Source of the DNA: Gemmatimonadales bacterium
GTDB taxonomy: Bacteria > Gemmatimonadota > Gemmatimonadetes > Gemmatimonadales > JACORV01
Direction: 5' to 3'
DNA length: 37,214 nt
Assembly: GCA_017881505.1 (NCBI GenBank)
Contig: JADGQW010000004.1
Coordinates: 1 to 37,214 of the forward strand
The notes below the pieces were generated by a model. The model saw only the letters and a program-made list of their open reading frames with translations. It did not search any database and was not told the origin of the DNA. Below, piece after piece: positions 26,113 to 34,357 of this stretch. The translations under genes and the position numbers were made by a program. Position 1 is the stretch's first letter, and every line of letters starts with the position of its first letter.

Positions 26113-27336
26113 ATGCAAGGCTACATCTATCCGAACGAGTTCGAGCTCCAGTGGAGCCTGCTGATCGTCGTCTACCCGTACCTCACGGGGCTCGTGGCGG
26201 GGGCGTTCATCCTCGCCTCCCTGGCGCGGGTGTTCAACGTGAAGGAAGTGCAGCCCACGTACCGGCTCTCGCTCCTCACCGCGCTGGCCTTTCTCATCGC
26301 CGCGCCGCTCCCGCTCCTCGGCCACCTCGGCCACCCGGAGCGCGCGTACGAGATCCTGATGACGCCGAACACGCGCTCCGCGATGGCGATGTTCGGGTTC
26401 GTGTACCTGTGGTACCTGATGATGGTCCTGCTGCTCGAGATCTGGTTCGACTACCGCAAGGACCTCGTCGTCTGGTCGCGAGGGAAGACGGGCGTCCTCG
26501 CCTCGTTCCGCCGGCTGTTGACGCTGGGCGTCACCGACCTCTCGGAGGACGCGCTCCGGTTCGACCGGAGGGCCGGCAAGCTGATCACCATCATCGGCAT
26601 CCCTTCCGCGTTCCTCCTGCACGGGTACGTGGGCTTCATCTTCGGCTCGATCAAGGCCAACCCGTGGTGGAGCAGCGTGCTGATGCCGGTGGTGTTCCTC
26701 TTCTCCGCCATCGTCTCCGGCATCGCGCTGATGCTGGTGATCTACTTCTTCTCGACGATGCTGCGGAGCCGGCCGGTGGACATGGCCTGCATGGACAAGC
26801 TGGGCTCGTTCCTGCTGTACGCCCTGATCGTGGACTTCTCCCTCGAGATGCTCGACTTCACCCAGCGGCTGTACGAGGCCGAGGAGTCCATCAGCATCCT
26901 CGGGCAGATGCTCTCGAGCCGCCTGGTGCTCAGCCTCATCATCCTCCAGGTGCTGATCGGCACCATCGTCCCGCTCGTCACCCTCTTCCTGGTGGCGCCC
27001 ACGGTCCGCAAGCGGGGCTTCCTCAAGGTCCCCGACGAGTTCCGCCGCCTGCTGTACTTCGTGGTGGCGGTGTTCATCCAGATCGGCATCTTCAGCACCC
27101 GGTGGAACGTGGTGATCGGCGGCCAGCTCTTCTCCAAGAGCCTGCGCGGCCTGACCACCTTCAAGGTCGGGCTGCTGGGCATCGAGGGGATCCTGGTGGC
27201 GGGGGCGATCATGCTCCTTCCGCTGGTAATCCTGTACATTCTGGTGAAGGTGGTGCCGCCATGGCCCGATGCCGAGGCCGTGGTGGAGTCGGAACTGACC
27301 GGCGCCGACCCGGTGCCGGCGGTGCAGCCGTCCTAG
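26113..27336 (+). CDS. NrfD/PsrC-family integral membrane quinone-interacting subunit
   Basis: Multi-TM; LGHLGHPERAYEILMTPNTRSAM pattern; adjacent to Fe-S subunit. Confidence 0.9.
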   Translation: MQGYIYPNEFELQWSLLIVVYPYLTGLVAGAFILASLARVFNVKEVQPTYRLSLLTALAFLIAAPLPLLGHLGHPERAYEILMTPNTRSAMAMFGFVYLWYLMMVLLLEIWFDYRKDLVVWSRGKTGVLASFRRLLTLGVTDLSEDALRFDRRAGKLITIIGIPSAFLLHGYVGFIFGSIKANPWWSSVLMPVVFLFSAIVSGIALMLVIYFFSTMLRSRPVDMACMDKLGSFLLYALIVDFSLEMLDFTQRLYEAEESISILGQMLSSRLVLSLIILQVLIGTIVPLVTLFLVAPTVRKRGFLKVPDEFRRLLYFVVAVFIQIGIFSTRWNVVIGGQLFSKSLRGLTTFKVGLLGIEGILVAGAIMLLPLVILYILVKVVPPWPDAEAVVESELTGADPVPAVQPS

Positions 27337-27352
27337 CGACCACGGTGGCCCG

Positions 27353-28189
27353 ATGCCTCCAACGAACCCGCGCCCGCTGACGTCCGGCGGGCGGCTGCTG
27401 CGCGTCCTGGCGCCCGGCCTCGCGCTGCTCCTCGGCGCGGGGAGCGCGAGCGCCCAGGCGCGGCGCGCCCCCGCCCCCGACCAGTGCGTCACCTGCCACG
27501 CCCGGCTCCCGGAGACCTCCGGCGCGGGGCACGGCTTCGCGGCGTGGCGCGGCTCGCCCCACGCGAAGGCGGGCGTCGGCTGCGAGGCGTGCCACGGGGG
27601 CAATCCCGCCGCGGCGAGCGCCGCCGAGGCGCACCGCGGCGTGGTGCGCTCGGGGGACACGGCGAGCACCGTGTTCTTCGCCCGCATCCCCGCGACCTGC
27701 GGCCGGTGCCACGCCGCCGAGGCGGCGTACTTCCGCTCCAGCGTGCACTACGCCCGCCTCCGGAGTGATGGCCACGGGCCGAACTGCGTGACCTGCCACG
27801 GCTCGATGGCCACGACGGTCCTCACTCCCGAGCGGGTGCTCGGCACCTGTTCGGCGTGCCACTCCGCCGCGGGCGTCGCGTCGGTCGGGAAGTCCCGCGA
27901 GGCGGCGCAGGTGCTCGCCCTGGTGCGGGCGACCAGCGTCCTCTACGACGTGGTCTCCACGTCGGCCGGGGCGCGTGCGGCGGGGACCCCCGCGCGGGCC
28001 CGGACCCTCATCGCCGACGCGGAACGGCACCTCGCCGCCGCCGCCGAGGTGTGGCACTCGTTCCGCCTCGATTCCGCCGCCGCGCGCCTCAACGCAGCCC
28101 GCGGCGACCTCGTGGGCGCGTGGGTGGCCCTCGGGCACCCGGCGCCGCGGGAGACCGGTGTCCGCATCCCCGCCCGGGGGCCCCGGTGA
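27353..28189 (+). CDS. Exported pentaheme cytochrome c
   Basis: Signal peptide then CVTCH, CEACH, CGRCH, CVTCH, CSACH. Confidence 0.9.
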   Translation: MPPTNPRPLTSGGRLLRVLAPGLALLLGAGSASAQARRAPAPDQCVTCHARLPETSGAGHGFAAWRGSPHAKAGVGCEACHGGNPAAASAAEAHRGVVRSGDTASTVFFARIPATCGRCHAAEAAYFRSSVHYARLRSDGHGPNCVTCHGSMATTVLTPERVLGTCSACHSAAGVASVGKSREAAQVLALVRATSVLYDVVSTSAGARAAGTPARARTLIADAERHLAAAAEVWHSFRLDSAAARLNAARGDLVGAWVALGHPAPRETGVRIPARGPR

Positions 28190-29181
28190 GCCGCGAGACC
28201 GACCGCTTCCCCCTCGTGGCGCTGCTCGGCGCCGCCGTGCTCGGCCTCGCGCTCGCCTTCCTGCTCCACCTGCCGCAGGCGCTGTGGGGGCTCATCTCCC
28301 CGCGCACCGCCGTGCACCAGCTCGACGGGGTGGCCACGCCGGGCGAATACCGCTTCGCGTGGAACGACGAGGCCAGCAAGCTCACCTTCCGCTGGAGCAT
28401 CGTCGGCGACCGCCTCATCGCGGCGGTCTCGACCCCCGACACCGGGTGGGTCGCGGTGGCGTTCGGCGGCGCGGGACCGCTGATGTACGGGGCCGACATC
28501 GCCATCGGCTGGGTGGACGCGCACGGCGCGCACGTCGAGGACCACTACGCCAACACCCCGACCAGCCACGTGGCCGACACGACCATCGGCGGCCACAACG
28601 ACATCCTCGCCTCCGCGGGCGCGCAGACGGCGGAGGGGACGACCATCGAGTTCGAGCGGCCCCTCGCGGCGCACGACAGCACCGACCAGGCGATCGTGGC
28701 CGGCCAGACGAAGGTGATGATCGCCTCGGCGGACGCCGACGACCCGATGGCGTACCACATCTCGGGGCACAAGGCGGTGGCGCTCCTCGACCTCTTCGCG
28801 GGACCGCCCGCCAGGGCGGCCGCCGGCGCGGGCCTCCCCGACCACCTCAGCGACGTCGAGATCATGCTGGCGTGCTGGATGGCGGTGTTCCTCATCATCG
28901 GCATCCACGGCGTGGCCTCCGGCTGGGCCGAGCGCCCGGGCGAGGACGCCGCGCAGCCCTCGGGCTTCGCCGTCGCGCTCCTCGTCCTGCTGGTGCTCCT
29001 CGAGGTCGCGGCGCTCGGGACCTTCGCGGTCGGGGTCGGCCGCGCGTCGCCGGTCTGGCTCCTCGGCTCGTCGCTGGCGGTGGGGCTCCTCGCCCTCGCG
29101 GGGATCATCGTCGTGTACACCCGTCTCTTCGTGCGGTGGCAGACCATCCGCACGGAGCGCGACGACGGGATCCCCTGGTAG
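28186..29181 (+). CDS. DOMON-domain (heme b-type) membrane protein with N- and C-terminal TM helices
   Basis: FAWNDEASKLTFRWSIVGDRLIAAVSTPDTGWVAVAFGGAGPLMYGADIAIGWVD typical DOMON; GTG overlapping upstream TGA. Confidence 0.8.
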   Translation: MSRETDRFPLVALLGAAVLGLALAFLLHLPQALWGLISPRTAVHQLDGVATPGEYRFAWNDEASKLTFRWSIVGDRLIAAVSTPDTGWVAVAFGGAGPLMYGADIAIGWVDAHGAHVEDHYANTPTSHVADTTIGGHNDILASAGAQTAEGTTIEFERPLAAHDSTDQAIVAGQTKVMIASADADDPMAYHISGHKAVALLDLFAGPPARAAAGAGLPDHLSDVEIMLACWMAVFLIIGIHGVASGWAERPGEDAAQPSGFAVALLVLLVLLEVAALGTFAVGVGRASPVWLLGSSLAVGLLALAGIIVVYTRLFVRWQTIRTERDDGIPW

Positions 29182-29237
29182 GCGCGTGACGCGCCGCCGT
29201 CCGGCGGCGCGGTCGGCATTCGCTTCGGAGGTCGGGC

Positions 29238-29810
29238 GTGGATCGCAGACGGTTCGCTGACTGGTCGTTGAAGGTGGGGATCGGGGCCGCCATCGCCTCC
29301 GCCATCCCGGGGGTGCTCACCCTCCGCGGGAAGGCGCGCTCGGCGGCCACCAAGGCGGTCGAGCCGGGGGACCGGCTCGTCTTCGCCCTCGGCCAGAACG
29401 CCGGCCAGCCCGTGACACGCGGCGGCTTCTCGCAGAACGAGGCCGTGCTCGCCTACCCCGAGGGGAAGTCGGACAACCACGAGAACCTCGTGCTGGTCGC
29501 CAAGCTCGACCCGGCGGAGCTGGGGCCCCCGCTCGACATGACGGGCACCGCGGAAGGGGTGGTAGCGTACAGCGCGATCTGCACCCACCTCGGCTGTACC
29601 GTCCGCTTCTCGGAGGAGCCGATGGACGCGGCCCCCTTCCCGCACATCCACTGCCCGTGCCACAGCGCGCTGTTCGACCCGCGGCACGGCGGGGTCGTGA
29701 TGGGCGGGCCGGCGCCGCGGCCGCTGCCGCAGCTCCCCGTGCGGCTCAACGACAAGGGCGAGGTGGTCGTGAGCGGGCCCTTCACGTCGCCGGTGGGGGT
29801 CAAGGCGTGA
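29238..29810 (+). CDS. Rieske [2Fe-2S] protein
   Basis: CTHLGCTVRF...HCPCHSALFDPRHGGVV; N-terminal RRRF/TM. Confidence 0.93.
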   Translation: MDRRRFADWSLKVGIGAAIASAIPGVLTLRGKARSAATKAVEPGDRLVFALGQNAGQPVTRGGFSQNEAVLAYPEGKSDNHENLVLVAKLDPAELGPPLDMTGTAEGVVAYSAICTHLGCTVRFSEEPMDAAPFPHIHCPCHSALFDPRHGGVVMGGPAPRPLPQLPVRLNDKGEVVVSGPFTSPVGVKA

Positions 29811-31063
29811 GCGGCGCGCGCATGAGCATCGGCGGCTGGGTGACGGGGCGGCTCGGGCTCGACCGGCTCCGCGCCAAGTATCTGGGGAAGCCCTTCCCGG
29901 TCCACTCGACCTTCTTCCTGGGCGAGATCGCCCTCTTCTGCTTCGTGGTGCTGGTGGGCACCGGGATGTACCTCGCGCTCTTCTACGAGCCCTCGGCGGC
30001 GAGCATCACCGGCGGCGCGGGGCCCATGCCCTTGGCATACGCCAGCATCGTGGCCATCGACGCGACGCCGTTCGGCGCCCTGGTGCGGCGGATGCACCAC
30101 TGGGCCGCGCAGTTGATGATCGCGTCCATCGTGCTGCACCTCATGCGGATCTACTTCACCGCATCGTACAAGAAGCCCCGCGAGGTGAACTGGATCCTCG
30201 GGCTGGTGCTCCTCGGCGCGACGATCGGCGCCTCGTTCGCCGGCTACCTCCTCCCGTACGACCAGTTCTCCGTGACGGCGACCGCCATCGGCTACGGCAT
30301 CGCGCGCTCCGTCCCGTGGGTCGGCCCGGCCCTCGCGGACTACGGCTTCGCCGGCGCCTTCCCCTCGCCGAGCAGCGTGCCGCGGTTCTTCGCGTACCAC
30401 GTGGTGTGGGCGCCCCTCGCCCTCAGCGGGCTGATCGCGCTGCACCTCGTGATCCTCCTCAAGCAGAAGCACACGGAGCCGGCGGCGGCCCGGGCGGTCC
30501 GCGCCCCCGCCGACGCGCACCTGATCGAGGGGGTGCCCCTCTGGCCGCAGCAGGCGTCGCTGATGGCGGTGCTGATGCTGGTGGTGATCGCGGTGACGGC
30601 GGTGCTCTCGGCGTTCCTCCCGGTGCACCCCTCGGCGTTCTACGGGCCGCCGCAGCCGATCACGCCCGAGGTGAAGCCCGACTGGTACCTCCTCTGGGTG
30701 TACGGCGCGCTGCGGCTCATCCCCGGCGGGCTCAGCTTCCGCTTCCTGGGGGCCACCATCGGCTCCGAGGCGATCGGCGCGATGCTGGTGCCGGGCATCC
30801 TGGCCCTCGCGATCGTCCTGGTGCCGTGGCTCGATCGGGGGACGTCCTCCCTCTACTACGCGGAGTCGCCGACGGCGAGCCCGCGACGCCTGGCCTTCGG
30901 CCTCGCGGTGGTGACGCTCTTCCTGGCGCTGTCGCTGGCGGGATTCGGGGCGGAGCTGGGATTGGGCGTGCCGGTGCTGTGGGTCATCACGCTGGCGGCG
31001 CCGCTCTTGGTCTGGTGGGGTTCCTATCTGCTCGCCGGAGGGCGGCGCGGCGCGGGAGCGTAG
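29807..31063 (+). CDS. Cytochrome b (fused b6 + subunit IV-like)
   Basis: Heme ligands RRMHHWAAQLMIASIVLH and YHVVWAPLALSGLIALH; Qo motif PDWY; stop-start overlap with Rieske gene. Confidence 0.92.
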   Translation: MSGARMSIGGWVTGRLGLDRLRAKYLGKPFPVHSTFFLGEIALFCFVVLVGTGMYLALFYEPSAASITGGAGPMPLAYASIVAIDATPFGALVRRMHHWAAQLMIASIVLHLMRIYFTASYKKPREVNWILGLVLLGATIGASFAGYLLPYDQFSVTATAIGYGIARSVPWVGPALADYGFAGAFPSPSSVPRFFAYHVVWAPLALSGLIALHLVILLKQKHTEPAAARAVRAPADAHLIEGVPLWPQQASLMAVLMLVVIAVTAVLSAFLPVHPSAFYGPPQPITPEVKPDWYLLWVYGALRLIPGGLSFRFLGATIGSEAIGAMLVPGILALAIVLVPWLDRGTSSLYYAESPTASPRRLAFGLAVVTLFLALSLAGFGAELGLGVPVLWVITLAAPLLVWWGSYLLAGGRRGAGA

Positions 31064-31073
31064 CTCCGCGCGA

Positions 31074-31184
31074 GGGCGTGAGAGGGTGAGAGGTCAGAGG
31101 TGAGAAGTCAGAGGGGACGCGGAGGGCCGGCTACTCGGCCCGTCTCGCGTCCCCTCTCACTTCTGACCCCTCACCCCCTCACGC
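31074..31184. repeat. Large imperfect inverted repeat / bidirectional terminator-like element
   Basis: AGAGGGGACGCG (31110-31121) perfectly complementary to CGCGTCCCCTCT (31146-31157); inner GGGCCG/CGGCCC; outer arms (GCGTGAGAGGGTGAGAGGTCAG vs GCGTGAGGGGGTGAGGGGTCAG) also pair; between convergent genes. Confidence 0.8.
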
Positions 31185-31193
31185 CTTTCGCAC

Positions 31194-32066
31194 TCATGCC
31201 GGCGTGTGCTGCCTCCCTCGCAGGTACACGAACCAGTAGACGATCCCCACCAGCACCGCGCCCCCGATGATGTTCCCGATCGTCACCGGCAGGAGATTGC
31301 CGACGACGAACCGTTCCCAGGTCAGGTTGGGATAGTCGGCCGGGGAGCGCTGGACCTGCGTCCAGAACGCTTCCGACGCGCCCGCCTTGATGAACAGTCC
31401 CGTGGGGATGAAGTACATGTTCGCCACGCTGTGCTCGAAGCCGGCGGCCACGAACGCGGCGATGGGAGGGACGATGGCCAGCACCTTGTCGGCCACCGTC
31501 CGGGCGCTGAGGGTGAGCCACACGGCGAGGCAGACGAGCGCGTTGCACAGCGTTCCGAGCGCGACGGCCTGCACGAAGCCCAACCCCGTCTTCGCGTTGG
31601 CCGTCGCGAGCGCCGCCACGCCGACGGCGCCGCTCCCGAAGGTGTGGGTGCCGCCGAGGTAGACGAGCACCGCCGTCCCGATCGCCCCCACGAAGTTCCC
31701 GACGTAGACCACCAGCCAGTTGCGGAGGAGGAGGCCGGTCGTGACGCGGCGGCTCGCCCACGCCATCACGATGAGGTTGTTGCCGGTGAAGAGCTCGGCG
31801 CCGCCCACCAGCACGAGGATGAGGCCGAGGGAGAAGACGGTCCCGGCGAGGAGGCGCACGACGCCGAAGGGCAGGGTGCCGGCGCCCCCCGCGACCACGG
31901 TGGTGGCGAACACCGCGCCGAGGGCGATGAACGCGCCGGCCAGCACGGAGAGGGTGAAGGAGCTCGCGAGGTCGAGGTGGGCCTTCCGTACTCCGCTCAG
32001 CTCGGCCTTCTCGGCCATCTCAGCGGGGAGCAGGGCGTCGAACGAGAACGTAGTGCCGGTGGACAC
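31194..32066 (-). CDS. Formate/nitrite transporter (FNT) family channel
   Basis: GGAELFTGNNLIVMAW, CNALVCLAVW, GFEHSVANMYFIP (central His); AGGAGG RBS before GTG. Confidence 0.92.
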   Translation of the reverse strand: MSTGTTFSFDALLPAEMAEKAELSGVRKAHLDLASSFTLSVLAGAFIALGAVFATTVVAGGAGTLPFGVVRLLAGTVFSLGLILVLVGGAELFTGNNLIVMAWASRRVTTGLLLRNWLVVYVGNFVGAIGTAVLVYLGGTHTFGSGAVGVAALATANAKTGLGFVQAVALGTLCNALVCLAVWLTLSARTVADKVLAIVPPIAAFVAAGFEHSVANMYFIPTGLFIKAGASEAFWTQVQRSPADYPNLTWERFVVGNLLPVTIGNIIGGAVLVGIVYWFVYLRGRQHTPA

Positions 32067-32077
32067 GGATCGGCCTC

Positions 32078-32839
32078 CTAGAGGGCTTTCGGGACCAGGC
32101 CGGCCGAGACGCCGAGGTGGATCAGCCAGAGGTGCGTCTCGCTGGTGATCGGGTGGATGAGGGGCGGGCTGACGCTGGTGTCGATGCTCCCCGGACGGAG
32201 GTACGACACCCGTCCGTTCCACACGTACTGCGCGCCGAGGTCCAGCCAGATCGGCGTGCGCCCGCGCCCGACCTGGACCCACACCCCGCCGCCGGCCCGC
32301 ACCGCGAAGGTCCCGTCGCCGAAGTTGGTGCTGCTCGCGAACGGCTGGTTCGACTGGTCGCTCCCGCTCACCGACGAACTCGTCCAGAAGTACGAGAAGC
32401 CGACGCCCCCCATGGCGTATGGCCGGACCGGCCCGCGCGTCGCGGTGAGCTGCGGCCCGAAGTTCAGGCTGAAGATGGTGTTCGACGTGGTGACGTCTAC
32501 GGTGATGAGGGAGAGGGGGCCGCTCCCGAGAGGGACGCGCCGCGACTCGGCCCCGTAGAGGAGGAAGGTCCCGTCGAGCCGCAGACTCAGCGCGCCCGCG
32601 GGATCGAGCTTGATCGCGGCGAAGCCGTTGAGTCCGCCGCCCACGTGCACGTAGTTCTTGAATTCCCCGGTGGGGAGCGCCAGCACGAGGCTGCCGCCCG
32701 CCCAGCCGAAGGAGCGCACCGGCGCGTACTCGGGGGGCGGAGGGGCGTCCGGCACCGGCCTCGGGGTCTTCTGGGCGCGCGCCGCCACGGGGGCGAGCGC
32801 GAGGAGGAGGAAGAGGGCGGCGAAGGGGCGGATCGTCAT
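32078..32839 (-). CDS. Exported outer-membrane beta-barrel-like protein
   Basis: Signal peptide (LLLALAPVAARAQ) and alternating amphipathic strands with Gly/aromatic residues. Confidence 0.65.
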   Translation of the reverse strand: MTIRPFAALFLLLALAPVAARAQKTPRPVPDAPPPPEYAPVRSFGWAGGSLVLALPTGEFKNYVHVGGGLNGFAAIKLDPAGALSLRLDGTFLLYGAESRRVPLGSGPLSLITVDVTTSNTIFSLNFGPQLTATRGPVRPYAMGGVGFSYFWTSSSVSGSDQSNQPFASSTNFGDGTFAVRAGGGVWVQVGRGRTPIWLDLGAQYVWNGRVSYLRPGSIDTSVSPPLIHPITSETHLWLIHLGVSAGLVPKAL

Positions 32840-32893
32840 CGGGTCCTCAGCAGGGGCCGGGGCGGCGCCGGGCGCCGCCCCGCCGCGCAGGGT

Positions 32894-34357
32894 TCAGGGA
32901 CGAAGGGCGCGCCGCACCCACGGGCAGATCTCGAGCTCGGCGCCCGGGGCGCGCCGGGTGGGTGCCTGCGACGCGACGCGCACGGTGGGGCGCGGTACCC
33001 ACTCGATGGGCACCTGCGCGCTGTGCGCGCGGCCGCCGCGGCGGTAGTCGATGGAGGCGAGCTCCGCCGGCAGGTGATCGGAGAAGTCGAAGAAGAGCTG
33101 CCGCGTGGGGAGGAGGAGCCCGCCGGCCGAGATGCTGTCGTCGTCCACGGACACGACCGTGTCCCCCACCGTGAGGCCCTTGGCGCGGAACGGGGAGTCG
33201 GGCGCCATCCAGCCCACGACGGCGCGGCTCCGCCCCGCCGCGACCAGGGCGACGCCGGGGCTCGGCGCCGCGCGGCAGGTGTCCATCGGGATGGCGTCGA
33301 GCGCCTTCGCCAGCTCGCCGGCGAAGGCGGAGAGCGTCGGATAGGTGCTGCGCGCGGCCTCGTACCGCTCGAGCGCGGCCTCCAGCCACGGCACGAGCGC
33401 CATGTTGGTGTTGAGCGCCTCGGTGCGGGCCGCCCAGAGGTTGCTCGGGCTCGCCCGGCTCATGATCCGCACGGTGATCGCGCGGGCCAGCTGCTCCCCC
33501 ACCGCCTCGTCGGCGAAGAGGGCCTCGTACCCGGCGTGCACCATCGAGCCCTCGACGGCCTCGCGCAGGCGGACACTGTGCTCCACCAGCTCCGGGTGCT
33601 CGGCGAAGAGGCGCCGCACCACGACATGCGTCATCTGGTGGCCGAGGGCGAGCCAGAGGTAGCTCGGCGAGCGGTAGGCGCGCACCGGGAAGACGGGGTC
33701 CGGGGCGAGGTAGAGGTGCGTCGTGTCGCCGGCACGCGAGCCGCCGGGATCCATCGTCGGCGTCGTCTGCCCCGTCGGGAAGGTGCGGGCGAGGGTGACG
33801 TCGTACATCGCCTCGGGGTAGCCGCTGTAGGCGGCGACCGCGCTGTCGAGCGAGAGCTTGTCGGTGAGGGCGGCGTAGGCGTCGGAGAGGTCGCGGCGCC
33901 GGGCGTCGCCGTTCAGCCCCTCGAGGGCGAGGGAGGCGGTGCGCGGGGCGAAGGCGCGCGCGGCCACGATGAAGCGCCACGCCGCGGTCCGCGTGGCCGC
34001 GTTCCCCGCGAAGCAGCGGCGGGTGTCCGCGGCGACGAGTCCGCAGGACGAGTCGCCCGCCGCGGCGCCGGCGCCGTAGGTCTCGAGGATGGCGCCCACC
34101 GGCGCCGGCCCGATGTCGCGGGCCAGGGCGAAGGTCGAGTCGCCGAGCTCCGTGGCCATCGCCGTCATCCAGCGGTGCGCCGGACCCACCGGCGGCACCG
34201 CCGCCGTGTCGGCGAGCTGGAAGACCGCGCCCACCAGGTCGAGGGTGGAATCCACCCGCACCGTGGTCCGGCCCGCGGTGAACGCATTCGTGCCCGGCGG
34301 CAGCTGGGAGGAGCAGGCCGCCGCGGCCAGCGCGAGGACGATCGGGAAGCGCTTCAT
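32894..34357 (-). CDS. Putative lipoprotein with degenerate zincin motif (HQMTH) and C-terminal PDZ-like domain
   Basis: Lipobox-like LALAAAACSS; GHQMTHVVV; PDZ-like GWMAPDSPFRAKGLTVGDTVVSVDD. Confidence 0.7.
   Translation of the reverse strand: MKRFPIVLALAAAACSSQLPPGTNAFTAGRTTVRVDSTLDLVGAVFQLADTAAVPPVGPAHRWMTAMATELGDSTFALARDIGPAPVGAILETYGAGAAAGDSSCGLVAADTRRCFAGNAATRTAAWRFIVAARAFAPRTASLALEGLNGDARRRDLSDAYAALTDKLSLDSAVAAYSGYPEAMYDVTLARTFPTGQTTPTMDPGGSRAGDTTHLYLAPDPVFPVRAYRSPSYLWLALGHQMTHVVVRRLFAEHPELVEHSVRLREAVEGSMVHAGYEALFADEAVGEQLARAITVRIMSRASPSNLWAARTEALNTNMALVPWLEAALERYEAARSTYPTLSAFAGELAKALDAIPMDTCRAAPSPGVALVAAGRSRAVVGWMAPDSPFRAKGLTVGDTVVSVDDDSISAGGLLLPTRQLFFDFSDHLPAELASIDYRRGGRAHSAQVPIEWVPRPTVRVASQAPTRRAPGAELEICPWVRRALRP

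Noticed and set aside
24172-31063. Alternative complex III operon
   Set aside because: Has NrfD and ferredoxin-like and multiheme proteins, but lacks the ActB-type large Mo-like/Fe-S fusion and two NrfD-type subunits; contains Rieske and cytochrome b instead.
8812-32066. Classical formate hydrogenlyase with FocA
   Set aside because: MopB-like subunit lacks the Cys/Sec and His needed for formate oxidation; FNT channel is far away and its substrate is undetermined.
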